A stretch of DNA of 64,000 nt from Acanthopleura granulata (GCA_016165875.1 JABBOT010000004.1:4967351-5031350), one strand, 5' to 3'; shown: positions 37,960 to 52,905, counted from the stretch's first letter. The notes: generated by a model not told the origin, from the sequence alone. Program-made: numbers and translations.

Positions 37960-38012
37960 GCGGACCGTGGTCTAGTGGCACCTGATACTAGACGCGGCTT
38001 CACATCCTGCTT
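37960..38012 (+). mobile_element. Possible tRNA-derived SINE head
   Basis: GTGGTCTAGTGGCACC is A-box-like and GGCTTCACATCC, about 25 bases on, is a poor B-box. The downstream sequence does not match the other SINE copies in the window. Could be a decayed tRNA-like element or chance. Confidence 0.25.
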
Positions 38013-41000
38013 AGCATGTTCATGAAATTTGCAATTCTCGCTCTCACCGCATGTGAGGTCTTAATCAGGTTACGACCCTCGCGTGGTCATTGGCGCAATG
38101 CAATCTTCCTTGAAATCCATTTGTCTTCCACCAACATGGAGTGCATATATCTGTCATATGTCAAAAAGTTGGTCAGTAACTTGTCAATGCTTGGCGTTTT
38201 ACTCAAGCACTCTGGTATCATCAGTCTACCCATAAATCTTCTCCCTAGAAGAAAAACATTCTTGATTATGGCGTTCAACATTATAAAAAACATTAATTAG
38301 ATAAATAAATTCGTAAATGTTTCGCGATAACAACTGGAATATAAGCAACGATACATAAAAAAGTTTTAGATTTGAGTTTAACAGAGGTGGTTTGGATTAA
38401 CGATGCACGCTTTGTATTTGAAATAATCCTTGCGTCTTTAAATTTTAAATGTTAAATTCGACTTGTTTGTGTGCTATCAATCAAATCTGGTGTAATATAT
38501 AGGCCTGTGGTGTTGTCATTCCACTTTTAAAAAAGTTTGACTTAAGTCATGTATTGTCCAAGTTAAACCTTGTTTTTCAATACTCGAAAAATTAAATATC
38601 CATCCATGGCTACGATCTTATGTCTTTTCTTCGTTTCCATTCAGTTTGAATCTTGCATTTTAAAACCGTTCAGGTGATGAATACTCTAGAATTTAGCTGA
38701 TGAATCATATATTCGGTTTTAAAATTCATGCTGGATGTCCTTGTGTATACCACGTTGAACTAACCTGGTCTGACCCTCGACAGATCGATTTCAAACAGAC
38801 ATTGAGATATATAGCAGACTTACAGGGTATAGGTCACAGTCACTGGGTGGAGTGAGTTTAAAAGGTAAAACATTTTAGTTTGCGTAGTTCACGTGGAAAA
38901 GGGGAGCTGAAGTGCCTCGGGCCGAATTTGCGCCTCAAAACAATCCTCACAGACCGAGAAGGATTCTTGCCCTATTATTTTCTGTCAGCTCGTCTTTTCT
39001 CTGCACTCTTTCTCTTCTTTTCTCACTAGCAATTTACGATGATCCGTGTTCAGTCTGATAATGGAGGTATACGTGTATCTATGCATACGGATCGTGCCAC
39101 AAACAATAGAGAGCTCGCAACTCATCGTTCCGCTTCTTTGTCAAGGATCCATCCTTTGGAAACATGTGCGTGCTGTTGTGGCGCGACGCGCTGGACTTTG
39201 GAGGGAAAACACGATTTGGGCCTCCTCGCACAAGAGAGCAATCAATGTGAACAAGCTGCGAGAGGAAAAGGCCAGTTTTAAAATGCAAATATTTGCCAGT
39301 GCTACCGAACAAAAGAAGAGAGACAGTCGTAATGTGAGGCTATTATGGTTTCTAAATGTCTCGAACTAATCTGGAGTACCCTAAAGCAAAATAAGTTCCC
39401 CTTAATATCATAGGAATGTAGGCCTACTATTATATATATAGGTCCATGTTAATCCATCTAGATAGGCGCAGTGTGCTATTTAAAATTCTCACATTCACAG
39501 TGACACCGAGTCCATAAGTATCTCTGAAAACACCTTGCGCGGATTTCCAAAATCCCACCTTCAGCCAAGCTACGAAAACACAGGACCAACCTGCAGGCGT
39601 TTCTGAAATCGAGCTAAGTGCTTTACTTGAAAATGTCCTGAAAACTCTCATATTTGCATTACAGGCGCAGTGCCGTCATAGGTCTAACATGCATAATCCA
39701 ACCGAGAGGGAGATAAAGTTCTGCAGGTGAGTTTGGGTGCCGCGAGCACGGATCAAGTTTCATCGAGATGGCGTACTGAAGTATACGGCTATTTCTTTGA
39801 AATAGACATAGTGTCTGGATGGAATATAATACTATTGAGGATGTTTTTTCTTGCTTCCCTTTCGTGCCGTAACGCATTGCCTGGCACGTATGGTATAAAA
39901 GTTTTTAAATAATAAAGGTAAAGGACAGCTAGCAAATGCAAATCCTGCAGATGTTGCAACTTTGTGATCTTAATTGACTTGATAGTTGTCCCTAATTCGG
40001 CAAATGATTTTTATCTGATTAAAGAAAAGCATCACCTTAAGGTAAAGTCAGTGTAGTTTTCCTTCTTTCATGGTCTATTTTAAACTTTGTGTATGTGTAG
40101 TCTTGGTGATTTGTACCAAAATCATTGACCCTCTTGGCCTGTTTCCTGCATTCCGCATGCTATGGTAACTGATCGAAATATTGAGACCGTTGCTTGCGCT
40201 GAACTTGATCATATGCAAATATCTGCTTACAAGACAATAAAAAAAGAGAAAAAAATACTTGCTCAGGACTTTGGTATGTTTTAAGGCAAATTTCTGAATA
40301 TTTTGCCAGTTCTCCTCTATTCTGAAATAGTATAGTGTGGCTTAGTAACAACTTGTTTTGTTTCGATGGTCGTCACATTCAGATGGTAAGGAATGATCTG
40401 CGGAAAAAGTGGATCGAGCGGGATTGATGGGCACCTCGAATTGTTTGATCCCTGGTCCATTCACGTTTACCAAGGAGGAATGACACTTGACTATAAAGAC
40501 TGGGTTTAGCTACTGTGTCATGTACATCGGTCCGGGTAGGCCTATTCGTGCGTCTTATCGTATGTCCCTTATATTTAATCTATATATCACTTTAATTTAA
40601 GAATTTAGGAAGCTTACCTGAAATGGTGCTTCGTACATGTGTCTAGATGAGTTCCCAGAATATAGTAGAGCGTGATTGATTATTTTTTCCTGTATATAGT
40701 TATATCTCCAAAACATTCTTAGTCGTTATTATCAGTGAAACCGCGTATACAAGGATTCATTAGCAGGTCCTTCCCTTGTGACCCACTTTGTGAGGTAAGA
40801 TTCACATCTCAGTTGTCAGCATTTCTTACAACATCTCACGTAAATTTATTCAGGGGTTCTTCCACTCTGGATTACACCGTGGTCAGGGAGAATGACACGT
40901 ACTTTCTCACGCCGGAGTTCCTATTTGTCTTATGACTATTAAGTCTTCAAAATTACGAAGCCGAATGCAATGAAACCATATATGGGTCAGCTGCATGGTA

Positions 41001-43590
41001 GCTCCTTTCTAACTGATTACACTGCGTTCAGCACAAATGGCCTTTAACCTACATGCATTTTTTCATGCCCTGAGTTCAAAAACTCCTGTGAACACAATAA
41101 TGCATTCTGAGAAATAATACATCCAGTCGTTGGCAAAAGTGAACGATGGATTTTTGGTACCGCTGTTGGTACCGCTGTGAATGAGTAGGTTTATCATCCA
41201 TATGGCGACAAACCCATGCGGACAATTCTACACCTATATACCTTGCACGTGTTTCTTGTAAGATAAAAAAATGATGTTTATGAAGCCTATAGAAGTACAG
41301 TTGCTCATTTCTCTGGTTTAGAGAGCATTCTTTGCAGAGCAATATAACTTACTCTGACTATATCTGAAATCTGTTTCATTCTTCTCCCGTATGTTTTAGT
41401 ACACAGACCTGTTCCCTTCCATTCACTAACATGAAACATGCTTTTAAGCCTGTCACGGCTGTCCTCCAAATGCCAAACTGTGCACTACAAAAAGAATTAA
41501 GTAAAAATTATGTTACTTACAATCATAGAATGTTTCTGATTCTGTTTTTTTGTTCGTTAATGATGAATGCTGTAATGCCTCCATTAACAAAAATATAATT
41601 AGCATCTCCGAGACAAGCGTCATGTTGGAATCACTTGACTCCTTCCCTGCTCCAAAATCGGCTACATTTGGTATCCTCCGGAAGAAGATAAACTTTCGGA
41701 GTGTGATGTGGATGATAAGTGACAGGCACTGTGTGTGGGCTTCAATTATACTTTCACTAATGAACAGAAGCAGCCTGTAACAACTTTTATGGATGAAAGA
41801 TTTGCTCCTTGTAACAGAAAAACCGCCCTGACCAGCATGCAACCCAGTCACGTGAATAGAAATGGCCTTTTATGAAGTTCTCGTATTACCCAAGGCGATA
41901 TGTGGTCACGTTTGTATTGATCGTCTTACAGCTTACATTATAACGGAACAACACTCTATAGGAACAGATATATAGCACAAGCTTGAACTATTCTCAACAT
42001 CATACAGTTTTTACTTCCGGTTATAACTCGTGTTCGCATATATGAGACAACGAGGCTTACACTTGTGCAGCACTCCATATAGTTCATCTGTTCTCACAGT
42101 GCTTTTGGGCTGCATAGTACTTATTTACATGTCAACTGCATAATTCATTTATGATTTTCGTCTTCTTTTTTGTTAGCATTTAAAATTACTAATTAATTTA
42201 GCATTTAAAATTCGGATATACAATTGTTCGCACATATAAACGCTGAAAACCTGTTAGACGTATGCATTAATGTAATACCGCGCATGCGGCAACTGGTCCC
42301 ATTGGACATGTCTTTTCAAGATCTGTCAGGCTCGGCATACAATAGAGCTTATGATCCAGTTCAATCCAACCATTGCCTCTGATCATATAAGCATATAATT
42401 GCTTATTCTTCATGACACTATATTACTTTGTTGCCATGCCAAGTTATACTCTTCATGGTCTACCTAAGCTGCCATGCGTAATTGCCCTACCATGTTGGAG
42501 GTTAACTTCACCAAGCTTGGGGAGTAAAATATGTATGTATCTATGTTTCGGAAAGGACATCCCCTTTTTCCCACGTTTATAGACTCCAGCTGAAGACACC
42601 GGGGCGTGGGAGGTGCTAACGTATAATTTGGAAAATGTACACTTTTCCAGAGTCACAGCGAAATGGTGACGTGCGAAACCGTATTGAGTGCAGCAAACAA
42701 ACATCAGTATCACTAATACAATCCATGGCTAGATCTAGGGTTAAAGCCCAAGATCCTGCTTTACAAAGCCATTTTGTGCTAAAATAAAAAAAATCATAAT
42801 TCATTACAAAACAAAATATTTCGAGTTGTATCGATATTGTATTACTTCCTTATCATGAAGATGGCTCATTCCCAAACACACATCACCCCGCACATTTCCG
42901 CCCACCAGCACAGCAGATCTCTCATGCACTCGTTGCCACTGTTTTCCAAGCACAATTTCTTTCATTAACCTTGAATATTAAACTTTTTATTTACAGAGGG
43001 AATTGTGAAATAGCAGATTACAGATTCTATCATAAAGATGGCGCGAGACACCCCAGCCATTCAAAGAATACTGCATGGTACCTGCTTTTTTATTAGGCTG
43101 TCATATATGTATGATGGCCCATGCACGTTCATTTTTTTTTACCATGTTTTCCTTTTCTTTGGAGAACAGACTTTGTTGGGCTTAGAATGTTGCAAAACGA
43201 CAAAAAGCAGTAGAAAGAATTCCTGGTATTGCCCTTTATAAAAATAAAGAGTCGTCTGTAAAATTTGTCTTTTTCTTCATACTTAACTAGGTGCATCGTA
43301 CCGTTGATCATATCATGCATTAATGTAAAAAAAAAGATACGTAAAAGTAAATATTCAGTGCCAAGAAAAAGAAAAACACCGGTCTTGCTCTAAAGACAGC
43401 CCCTTTACTCATCCAGGCCATAGGTTCTAAACTAGCCCTTTCAAATTATGTATTGCCGAATACTGGTATCTTTCACCAGGCTCAGCCCAATTTCTAGATC
43501 GGTAAGACGTTACCACGGTAGTATAGGTTCTATGCCAATGTCTGATCTAAAAACTGAAATAAAAACTAAGTAAAAGAAATATTCGGGAAG

Positions 43591-44060
43591 CCAAATACTA
43601 CTTCTAATCTTGAAGGAAGTTGACTTTCACATGCTGAAGACGAAACCAATATGTGTTTCCTGTCCGAAACGGAGATTCCAAGTATCCTGAGATCAAAATT
43701 AAATTATGACTACTAGCCGTGAAGGAAATTCCTTGTTTCCTGAAAATGAATGTGAAACATCACTTCTCGCCTTAATGAAAATGAAATATACGGTTATTGA
43801 ACCGGAACGCCCATTTTTATTAACGGCTTGCGTACGATTGTCTGTTTTGATGCCAAAATGCACGTATCAGAAAACAAAACTGAAATATGACCGAAGTGAA
43901 ATACGACTTCTAGCTGTGATGGAAGTGAAATACTCGATTATTGGCCCGGAATGCCCACTTTGGTTGACGACAGCCTACTTCGAAGCCTAGAAACCTAGTC
44001 GCGATGGAGGCCCCCTTGCCTGAAAACGAATGTGAAACATGACTTCTAGACATGAAGGAA
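43591..44060. repeat. Degenerate tandem repeat, period about 140 bp with a 30-bp submotif
   Basis: A submotif of the form GTGAAAYATNACTTCTAGC followed by GTGAAGGAAG recurs at about 43591, 43700, 43751, 43896 and 44031. Larger matches exist: CCTGAAAATGAATGTGAAAC at 43739 against CCTGAAAACGAATGTGAAAC at 44019, and CCGGAACGCCCA (43803) against CCGGAATGCCCA (43945), about 142 bases apart. The overlapping 94-codon open frame (43706-43990) is a by-product of this repetition. Confidence 0.75.
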
Positions 44061-47000
44061 TTAAGTCGTCGTACATCATGATAGCTGTAGTTAAATATGG
44101 CTTTCTGTACGTGGTCTTACTATACCTGTTACCTAAATAAACATATTGTCAAAAAGACACACAACTGTAAAAAGACAACACTAGACAAAATGTATATATG
44201 TATCGATAAAGAATCCTATTCCTATTCCTGTCCATAGTTCAAAAAACCTCACTTTTTATTTTTATGATGTATGATAACCGAAATGTCGCAGTTCAAAGTA
44301 AGGAAAGACGCCCACGTAAGGAAAATTGAACGGGCCGCTACGCTCTCAATTTTATCAAATCAAGCTCGAGATATCTCTACCAGACGAGAAGGCATCTGTT
44401 TCCGCTGTGACGTCACCCGTACCTTGTTCACCACTTCGCCATATAGAAGTAGTACCGCGCTGTCAAATGCGGGTCGTGTGCAAATATACATATTAAATAG
44501 AGATGACCTTTCAAACAACATCGAATGTGTCACGCAACATACCTGCCGGTACGTTCACCTCCTCGAATAATATTCTGTTGTGCTGTGTATTTCCGGAAAT
44601 AAAATTATTTGAACTTGTACACTTGGTGGATTTGCTTTTATCGTTCATATAATTTATATGGAAGTTAAATATCAGAATTGTCTTCAGTGATGAAAGTGTT
44701 ATTTCACATCATTTATACATATTACTTTTGTGATTGCATATTTACTGCTTCAAACCCAAACGCCATGACGTCGGAAAAAGAAACACTTTGTTTCATGACG
44801 TTCCATTCTGAGCTCAGTGGTATTACGTCACAATACATGTATTGTAAACTTGTTACACAACAATAAGAAACGACGTCATAGAAACAACGTCATTGAAATA
44901 TCTAGGTCAACTAGAGCGGCCTAGCTTGCCGTTGATTAGTCTAAAATTCATGACCTCTGCTGAGGGAGTGAAAGAGATCCACAGCATAAAATGTGCTCAC
45001 ACAGTAGAGTGTCTCTCCTCTAATACTCACGGGCAAAAGGTACGGATGACGCCAAATCGCGTTTCCGATTTCTCTAAAATGGCGCATTTTATGGCCTCGT
45101 AAGAAGTACAGATTAAAAGATGATCTATACAGTTACGAAGCACGTCATAAAAAGTTACCCATGCTCGTTTAAGCCAATATGGACCCCTCTTCTGAAATGA
45201 CTTTGGTTTGATACTGATTTCCACTCATAAGGTTTAGAAACAAATTATTTACACGCCATACCTTGAGCGTGAGGAACTTATTTGTCCTTCATGATAAAAC
45301 CTAAAATATTTAAAGTTAACACGAGCATCAATCACAAGTTATATTTAAAATCCAGGATTTTTTCTCTGGGGTCAACTTCAAAGTTGATAAAATCTTTTTT
45401 GACAATTCAAAAGCGTAAATAAAATTCACGTGAGAGAAGATCGCTTGCTGTTTAACAGACTCTGTAGTTAGTTTTTCTTCTACACGCTCAACTAGAACAA
45501 ACCCTGTAGCCATAGAAACGTTTGTGTGAATAAACATTGTATCTATTGACCTGCACTATGTCACCCTGTGCATAATCATCCACCAACCCTAATTTGATGC
45601 AATACATCAACAATAATCCATAAGCATTGTTTGTTTTCCCCCGGCTGTGTGGACACAGTTTTCTGAGTAGAGGACTGACGTGGTAGCATAAAACCACCCG
45701 TGTCCATTCAGAGAGACATGTACGGGGCCTTTAGCCTTGATAGAGTACCGCGGGAGATTAGCCCGAGTCAACAGCCGCGCATGGAGATCTTTACCGATCT
45801 CTTGCGTAGAGACCCAACCCAGTTTTCAAGATCTGCAGTTGTTCGGTTAAATGTTTTGAGCGTTGTGTCGGTGATATATTGGAGTATATGGTGTAATAAC
45901 TTATTAGGAGATATTTAGATTTGAGGTCAAAATTTAAACCAACTTGAACTGTTAGAGGCGAAGAAAAAAGAAATTATATCTGGATATTCTTTTCTTTTTT
46001 TCATGCATTTTTACACATTGGGGTGCATTTGCCCGGGAAATAGTGATTTGGTGATTTCGAGGTGAATTGGATCATTGAATTATTCTGTTGCAATGAATGA
46101 GCATTACTGCAATTCTTCAACCTTTTCGCATGTTTGAAAGATGTTCACTGAAGCATATTCTTGAGATTACGCATTATTAGTAAATAGATAAAACTATACC
46201 TTTGTGCAGCCCAACCGAAGTAGGCCTCTAGTTTTATGTCCACAAATGAGTGAAAAATAAGTTGCATAAATCGCATTGACAGATCTTCCATATGTGAAAT
46301 GGTTGAGGAATTAGGATACGTTACCAGTTTGCCAATGCACAAATCGCCATCGCGAAGGCAGAAATGAACAACAGACTACATAGCTATGGCCCGTATTACT
46401 TTAGTCGGGAATGGTTCCCCGTTAAAATCAATCAATTACCAATGCAAGGATCCTAAAGTGACACTCATACCGGCATAATGACAGGGTCACGATAAACTCT
46501 CGGGCATTTATTGTATTTCTTTATTTAATTGATCGCTGTATGAAGCTTTACTCAAGAATTCTTCACTCAGAACCTACAGCTCTTGTATAGGGATCTCCGA
46601 TTCAGCAGTTAGGACTTAAAACCAAGAACGTAAAATGCATGTAGTACGTACGCGAGAATAAAACTATATATTGCTTGACTGGGATGCCATAGCATACATA
46701 TATATAGCTACACTGGGAAATTCTTACCGCAAGGAAACGCAGTCCTGACTTGGCCAAAAATAATGTCTTTGTCAGCAAATCAGCCCTGTTCAATCATTTA
46801 ACCTTCATGACTTACAAACTTTGTATACAACTTTCAGGCATGCACATGGCCGCGAATTGGCAAAATGGGCAAGTATCACAAGACTTTATTCCGGATCTAT
46901 AGAAAGGCACGCTTGTCTCCCCCGAGGCCAGATTCTCCCACCCTTGCGTGGTAGAAGTAAGAATGATGGAAAAGAGCAATCAAAGAAATAAACGAACTGG

Positions 47001-50000
47001 ACATCATTTAGGTCTCAAAGCACATTTATCCTGTACAATGATGCTATCCCAATGTTTGCGAACTGAACCCTCAAAGAGCACGATGACACGGAATAAAAGA
47101 ACAATTCACAGGAAAGAGCATCCTGCACACTGGTAGTGAGTTGTTACAGTAATAACAGCGACATAACTTTAAATATAGACAGGGAATTTGGAATATTAAT
47201 TAATATTAGCGATTGTATAGCGTAATGAGTAAATCTATATCAGCGACGATAATGTGATCATTGGCTAATGGTTAAGAAGAGCCACAAAGTATTCCGGTAA
47301 TCTACAGACCGCTTAGAGTAATCTTTGGAGCAAAGTTCGTTCCTTGAAAGTATAGGTTCATGTATAGATGGATCGTGTGGATGGTTAGTGTTAAACGCCT
47401 TACTCAGTAGTGTTTCAGTTATACGACAGGGGATAGATTTACAGATGAAAGATATCGTAATGCTTGGAACGAGCACCTTCCGCAAGACATGTATCTGACA
47501 AACTCATAAAGCAAAAGTTAGATGGGAGCCTGCGACCTCACTGGTCAGAAATATAAAATTACTGGCTACACCTTGGTTAGATTAATAATCATCACCATAA
47601 TAAGAGAATGAAATTTACAAGTTTCTTGCATATATGTTTGTTGCAATTTGTTTCGTTTAGAAAGGTATTTTTTTTACAAATCGTCTTGGCTGTATGGTTT
47701 AGTGTTGTTTATGTCCAGACATAAAACAAGTCGTCCTCTAACGTCTCATTGAGTTCACACTCAGTACACTATAGCAATATCCAAAGGGTGACAGATAGGT
47801 GGTCTGTTTGAATTTATTAAAACATTAAACTTCACCTAACATTGCATTGTATACTTCCACTGCCTGATCTCGAATGATTGATAATTTGTCAGGCGCTGTC
47901 TTTATATAAATGGCGTATATTGAGGACAAAGGTCACAGGGGTCTTTCTGAGTTCGCCGTGGATAAAACATGACGGCACACTGGCCACAGAATACAGGATT
48001 GCCTGCCATGAGCAGACGCGTTTGTCGAAAGAGGTGGATCCACACAAAGGTGTGTTGGACATTGCCAACATAAAGATGACCCAGTTGTCTTGAATGTCAA
48101 TGTTTAACTTGAATCGGATTTCACCAATGAGTCAAACTATGGCGGGTCAGACTGTCAGTGTTCGAGAATCTGTCTATATATACTTAATATCAGACACGAC
48201 ATGTACTAATGCGAAAGAAATCCTTTCCAAACGTGGCATTAAGTAGTCTGTGAGCAATATATAGGCTTTAACAGATTACAACGCAATTCAAGGGTCAATA
48301 CTTTATGGTTTGACTCTATACATATACAAGTATACATGAATGACTACTGCCACCGTACATTTAAAATGTACTGACATTTATTTTCAGTTAAAAACCACAT
48401 TGTTTTGCCCTTTACTTGTACAAAGACGTAATTCGCATCTATTACATACCTCACTCATTTCTGTTTGTCCTTATCCTCGCCATACAATTCCCCCCCTTCC
48501 TCCACTCTCCCCTCTGAAATTATATACACTCGTCAAATATACACCTGATATTCATTCCATCTCATAACTTGACACTCTACCTTTGTAACTATATTTGATT
48601 CTAGGGTATACCAAAGGGAAGAGTTCAATCATGACGGACAGAGAGTAGTGATAAGCTTTAAATAATGACATGGCACTGCAGGCGAATTCTTTTTCCGCCA
48701 AGCTGTAGGAGGGAATATGGTCAAACCTTATATATTTTGTTGCTCACCCTGGAACAGAGATTAAATGTTGTTGTTCGTATCGTTGTCCCGTGCAAGGAAA
48801 ATTGAGAATATTTCACACTGTCTTTATTTCTGTGTGTTCTTAGTATAATATTCATGAATGATCGATATCTTGTTTCAACTGGGACCCTGTATGTCGTTTT
48901 ACTCAGATAAACCATTCTATTATTGCACGTCAATTTGTGCGAGGAATACCGTCAGTTGGGCTTTTCCGAAATGTTGGAATGGGGCTCGACTGTGCCAGGC
49001 CACAATTCGAAGAGGATCAAGAGGCCAACTGGCTTTATAGGCGTATAGTTTTACCGTTTTGAAGCAACAAACAGAACAATATAACATAAAACCTATTACC
49101 CGTTCTTTCGGATTAATTATTATAAATATACAACTTCAGCGCATATTTTTGGTTGTTCTACAGCCTAATTCTTGCAGTGCAGTAAATTTTCAGATGTTTG
49201 TAGAAAACAACGCTGCGGAAGTAGATATACATAAATGTCTTGCACATCACACTTTCAAAACTCCTTTATCTGCCTGTTTTCTCTCCTCCTATGATTTTTA
49301 TTTACTTCAACGTCTCAATTTCGCATCACCATCGGTACTTGCACAACTTGCCAGCAAAAGATCAGAGTTCAATCCTGAATTAGGTAAAATCTGAGACTTT
49401 ACAATTTGAAGAAGTGATACTTTCTTCTCGGTGTCAAGATTTAGTTGGCTCATTGTCGGTTTGCTACTTCTGAATGATACGTCCTATCCGGTGCCTTTGG
49501 CATTGTGTCCAGTGAGGCAGCACTATAGAGCTGACATGTCAACACAACAGCATGCGAGATTTAAAGGTTTGTTACTTTTTATTAGCATGTTATTATGCTT
49601 TACCTTGTCAGAATTGTAATTACATATGCAGCTACTGCGTTGGTATGCATTGTCAGCAGGGCAACAACTTGGTTGCAAACCATGACTTGGTTGCAGACCA
49701 TGAGGCTCGACCTGTGTAGAAACTACAATGAAATATGTAACAATACATTGGTCGTAATAGTAGAAATATAACCGTTAGCCTATCAAACGTATTTGGATAT
49801 ACAATCCTCTTAGTAAACTCTACATATGTCTGGAAATATCCGTTTTCATCAAATTGTCGCTGGCCCGTAGTCGCGAGTGTTTCTCAAGTTAATATGAGCA
49901 TGTTCAGTGAAGATTAGCCGCCTGTCTAAGATTGTCTACATCCTAATGCCCATTTAAATCTGGAGGACAACTGTCAGATGAGATCAGCGCAAACATGTCA

Positions 50001-52825
50001 ACACTAATCCAGACCTGAAAATCGATTGCCTTGTTCCGGCTTGTATTACATGTAACCATGGCAACAGGTGAACGTGTCAACAAGTGATGTCACTAAACTA
50101 GAGCTCCTTTAGTTTTCTCGTGGAGTGATTGGTTGTGTGAAAGCTTGGGTTGGCTAATTCTTGAATTCTCATAGGAAGACAACTTAAATGTCCGTTTATC
50201 CTTATAAACCAGTATAAAATGCAAATGTAATCTTCAAGTGAAAAGTATACGTGGACCAATGACTACAGCATATATGGAGAGTACACGTCAATGTCACAGT
50301 TGGAAAATGGTCAGAATTACGCGGTGAAATCTGGCCTGTGGCCAATTTATAGCAGTTATAGCCTTATTCTAACTGTTTATGTAAAAGTTGACAACATGTA
50401 ACAACACATGTACACGCCCCCTAGCACCAAGGTTTTATCACAATTAGGTATGGCACACTTAAAACCCCTCTTGTCCGCTTCTCGTTGCTACCGATGATTT
50501 ATGTGCCCATTTTCGGCACTTGCTTCTTGTTTCTTCTTCCAATTTAAGTGGCTGCGGCATAGAAATTATGGCGTGGAAATCCACAAGAGAAACAAATATA
50601 GAAAGGGCACATTTCAAGTTGTAAATATTATGATTTATGGCGTATTTTAATCTCTATGTCCTGGACTGGGTAAATGAGAACTTTGAGTTACCAGGGCAAA
50701 ATGGCCAGACAATTAAATAGGAAAGAGACATAGTTGACCTATACCAAGGCAGTTATATATACCGCTGTCATTCGTATTACTTGCAGTTACGTAGTGCAAT
50801 AATGAATTCAGAAATACTGCAAAAACAAAGGAAAATTAAGAATAAATTTACTACTAATGAATGACGATGTTTTTAAGTATAAAGAATTTATCTGCGATCA
50901 AGAGGACTGTACTTTATTGTATCTTCAAGATGTCAACAACAAGCAGTTCTATATACATACTTTCTGGCGAATAAAAGTAGAGCATTGACAACAGACGATC
51001 ACAGTGTGATAGCTGGCGAATGACCATTGTCAATGAAATCTGGCCTTTTAGTTGTGCTATCATTTCATTTAATATTAAAACACATGGAACCAGCCCACGC
51101 GGACTCATATAGTACATCAGCAAAATCCTGTATGTGTGTCGGTCGATCAGTCTGTCAGAGTGTAAAGCTGGTTGGTCAGAATTCTCATACTCTCATATTC
51201 TCATGAAAGTCAAAGACACGTTGAAAGTTAAGTTTGCCCCAAAAGGTTGGACAACATTATGTTTATTTCCGTACATCATTTCTACTGACAGCCACTAAGA
51301 CAGCGGAAATAGACATTTGACGGTTAACGTGAAACTCAGCCACTATTGGCTGTGGCGTAATTGTTCCAAGCGCGGAAGACAAGTGTCACCGGAAACTGTA
51401 GTAGGCAGCTAGGGTCGTGATTGAAACTTAAGCATATATGTAAATTTATAACATGAAGTGATCAAGAATCTTGCTTCCGCCACAACACAATGGCCTGGAA
51501 ATACTTGGCAGTGTTGTTCACAAACGCACTTGTTGTAATTTAAGTATATAACATCAAATTAGTGTTCTGTCCCCATGTTATTACATGTTACATGTACACT
51601 GACAGCCAACTGAGAACATTTAAGTCACAGCTTTTAAACAGCTGATATCTCCTCACCACTCCACACCTCAAACAAAGATAATTCAGTTACGAACTCTGAC
51701 AAATATAAAATCAAACAGGTTTTACCATTCAAGAGAGAATTTTGTAATCCTTTCAATGAACAGTGCCTCAGTCATGAGCTGTCTTTTACTTTAACATTTA
51801 CTCATATTTCTGAGATCCTATCTTATTTCACATAAGTAACTCCGAATTTTTGTATGACGTTCGTTTACACGAAAAAGTAGCTTGAATAAAGATTTCTCAA
51901 TAATGTGATAGTAAGGTCTCTATTCGCACACAAATTTTTGACGACATCGGCTTTTCTAAGAATGTCGTGGTCGCAAATTTGCAATGTTTCTTGAAGACAC
52001 ACAGCTATTTAGATCCTTCTTATCTATTTCCCTTTCAGACTGAAAGTGGTCTCTGTCAGTTCTGTATGAGGAAACTGTTTTGTTTTGTATGGCATAAACA
52101 ACCGGCAAGAAGTTTTTACAAAAAAAAAATGACGAACAATTCAAACTAATATGAAAGACCAAGTCTGATATAACATAAAATTACGGAGAAACTTTGTTTT
52201 TTCTGTAGTTTTCTAAATTTTTTCAATATTTGATCTATGGCAGCAGACAAAGAGCGTGGATGCATACATTACATGGGTTCCTGAATTAATTCATTCATAA
52301 AGTACAAACATACCTAAGTATAAAGCACGCAAAGTAAACCAAACAAGCCATACCAATGAAAAATGTCAAAATAAACCTCAGATTTGACGGACGACAATAC
52401 CAAGGGTAGCTGGCCTAAAACCAGCTTGAAATCATCAGCAAATTTATTCTTGTTACGGAAAACTTACCCTGTTGACAGCTCAACCTGTATAAAGTATAAC
52501 CCACGCAGTCTCCATGCATGAACTTATCGGAATCCAGGGAATACCTGGACTTGCGTGGCGAATCCGCATTGGTCCCCATTTTCCGACCTTTCGCAAGGTG
52601 TAGCCTTCTGGTAAATATACACTATGTACCAGGTAAGGATAATTTTAGAGACATGATTGAGTTTATTGGTACATCAGAAACACATACACTTTGCCGTTCT
52701 TGTTATCATTACTTATTGCTATAAGTGCCACTCTAATTTTTGGAGGTCATTTTGACCTGGGTGTAATTTTAAAAAAATTGCCCGACAGAGGAGAGGGTAT
52801 TTTCAAGATTCATTTATATATAAAG

Positions 52826-52828
<3 letters not shown>

Positions 52829-52903
<75 letters not shown>
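52829..52903. repeat. Compound (AT)n(AG)n microsatellite
   Basis: About 15 AT units run directly into about 22 AG units. It accounts for the Ile-Tyr and Arg-Glu runs of the overlapping open frame. Confidence 0.97.

Positions 52904-52905
<2 letters not shown>

Noticed and set aside
41513..41851. 112-codon minus-strand frame
   Set aside because: A plus-strand frame covers the same bases, no domain is recognised and no splice sites fit; length is within chance at this composition.
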